A stretch of 13,850 bases of DNA from Chryseobacterium sp. UBA6632 (GTDB lineage Bacteria > Bacteroidota > Bacteroidia > Flavobacteriales > Weeksellaceae). The notes beneath the pieces were generated by a model. That model did not search any database and had not been told where the DNA came from. It saw nothing but the letters and a program-made list of their open reading frames with translations. The DNA lies in assembly GCA_002455915.1 (NCBI GenBank), contig DKLU01000333.1, forward strand, positions 1-13,850. The letters are read 5' to 3'. Positions within the stretch are counted from its first letter, which is position 1, and each line of letters begins with the position of its first letter. Below, in pieces: positions 13,113-13,850 of this stretch. The position numbers and the translations under genes were made by a program.

Positions 13113-13850
13113 TCAATCCTCCCCTTTCAGCCTATGCATATACTCCGTCGGCGGAATTCCAATTACTTTTTTAAAGATATTACTAAAGGATGAAAGGCTG
13201 TTATACCCCACCATCATGGCAATTTCATACATATTATATTTTCCTTCCAACATCAATTCTAAAGATCTTGTAATTCTCAACGCACGCAGAAAACGAACGT
13301 AATTCATCCCTAAAATCTCTTTAAACTTTCTTGAAAGCGTTCTTGTACTCATACCGAACTCTTTCGCTGTAGATTCGATTGTTAGAGGCTTTTCTAAGTT
13401 GGCATGAATGTATTGGGCAATCTTTAACAGAGTTTCATCTTTTGGGAAAGGATGCTGCACAGGAAAAGCGGTTCTTTTTTCTCGTTTTTCAAATAAAATT
13501 CCTTTTAAAGCTTTAAGAAAATAATATTTATTAACATCATTTTTTGTGATTTTCCCATCCCAGTCTTTTGTATGTAAAATCATTTCCCTCAGGAGATGAT
13601 TCACCGAATAAATATTGATTTCATCAAAAAAGCCATCTTCGGATTCCTCTTCTTTAAAATATAAATTGAAAAGATCTACATTCTGACTGGTAGAAAAAAT
13701 ATAATGAGGAGTGTGTGCCGGAATCCACATAAAGCAGCGGGCAGGCAGATACCAGTGTTTGGAATCTGTAAAAATATGGATAATGCCGCCTTCAGCGTAC
13801 ACCAATTGTGAAGAACCGTGATAATGAACATCGGTTTTAATCCCTCCTTT
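13113..13850 (-). CDS. AraC-family transcriptional regulator, N-terminus outside window
   Basis: The frame is open to the right edge, giving 245 residues without a visible start; the TTG at 13805 is not the start because the homologous N-terminal domain continues upstream of it. The N-terminal part is a cupin sensing domain: KTDVHYHGSSQLVYAEGG with the usual HxH, then LPARCFMWIPAHTPHYI. The C-terminal 100 residues are the double helix-turn-helix DNA-binding domain: IAQYIHANLEKPLTIESTAKEFGMSTRTLSRKFKE (first HTH) and YEIAMMVGYNSLSSFSNIFKKVIGIPPTEY (second HTH, with the family's GY-S-FS-FKK-G-P-EY pattern). It is convergent with rplI. Its target and inducer are unknown; its promoter lies outside the window. 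The family is certain. Confidence 0.93.
   Translation of the reverse strand, partial: KGGIKTDVHYHGSSQLVYAEGGIIHIFTDSKHWYLPARCFMWIPAHTPHYIFSTSQNVDLFNLYFKEEESEDGFFDEINIYSVNHLLREMILHTKDWDGKITKNDVNKYYFLKALKGILFEKREKRTAFPVQHPFPKDETLLKIAQYIHANLEKPLTIESTAKEFGMSTRTLSRKFKEILGMNYVRFLRALRITRSLELMLEGKYNMYEIAMMVGYNSLSSFSNIFKKVIGIPPTEYMHRLKGED

Noticed and set aside
13039..13302. 87-residue plus-strand frame after rplI
   Set aside because: It overlaps the terminator and lies antisense to the DNA-binding domain of the AraC-type gene; the residues show no family pattern.

Overview
The window looks like chromosomal DNA of a flavobacterium close to Chryseobacterium (Weeksellaceae, Bacteroidota). The grounds are AT-rich intergenic DNA, promoters of the Bacteroidota type (TAnnTTTG at -7, with TTG 20 bases upstream in the three best cases), absence of Shine-Dalgarno sequences, a protein with a type IX secretion (T9SS) C-terminal sorting domain, and a cluster of small outer-membrane beta-barrels with the signal peptide MKKLLLAGAVALFGLSNAQ. 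The genus is inferred from memory of such sequences, not from a search.

Left part (1-4307, all minus strand). Three related outer-membrane barrel genes lie head to tail; the leftmost runs off the window. A short decayed piece of a further relative, ending in LKYVFAK, sits between the second and third. A fourth, more distant barrel gene follows with a well-formed promoter and terminator, and then a PhoH-family ATPase with a 15-bp-stem terminator.

Middle (4450-10050, plus strand). Divergent from phoH is a DUF62 protein of the SAM hydrolase/fluorinase superfamily in which the expected catalytic His appears to be Thr. It is followed by an E2 acyltransferase of a 2-oxoacid dehydrogenase complex, encoded without E1 or E3 beside it. 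Next is an exported beta-lactamase-fold serine hydrolase with C-terminal TPRs, bracketed by two inverted copies of a REP-like repeat, and then a ClC chloride/proton antiporter.

Right part (10154-13850). A T9SS cargo protein (choice-of-anchor J plus GEVED domains) precedes the ribosomal protein cluster rpsF-rpsR-rplI. The cluster has a textbook promoter but a 167-base gap before rplI that holds a terminator-like hairpin and small repeats. A convergent AraC-family regulator, cut by the window edge, closes the window.

Most genes are housekeeping or common flavobacterial surface genes. I see no CRISPR array, phage, integrase, transposase, tRNA or rRNA, and no clear multi-gene novel system. The points most worth a second look are the altered DUF62 active site, the barrel-gene array with its remnant, the REP-like inverted pair and the unusual rpsR-rplI spacer.
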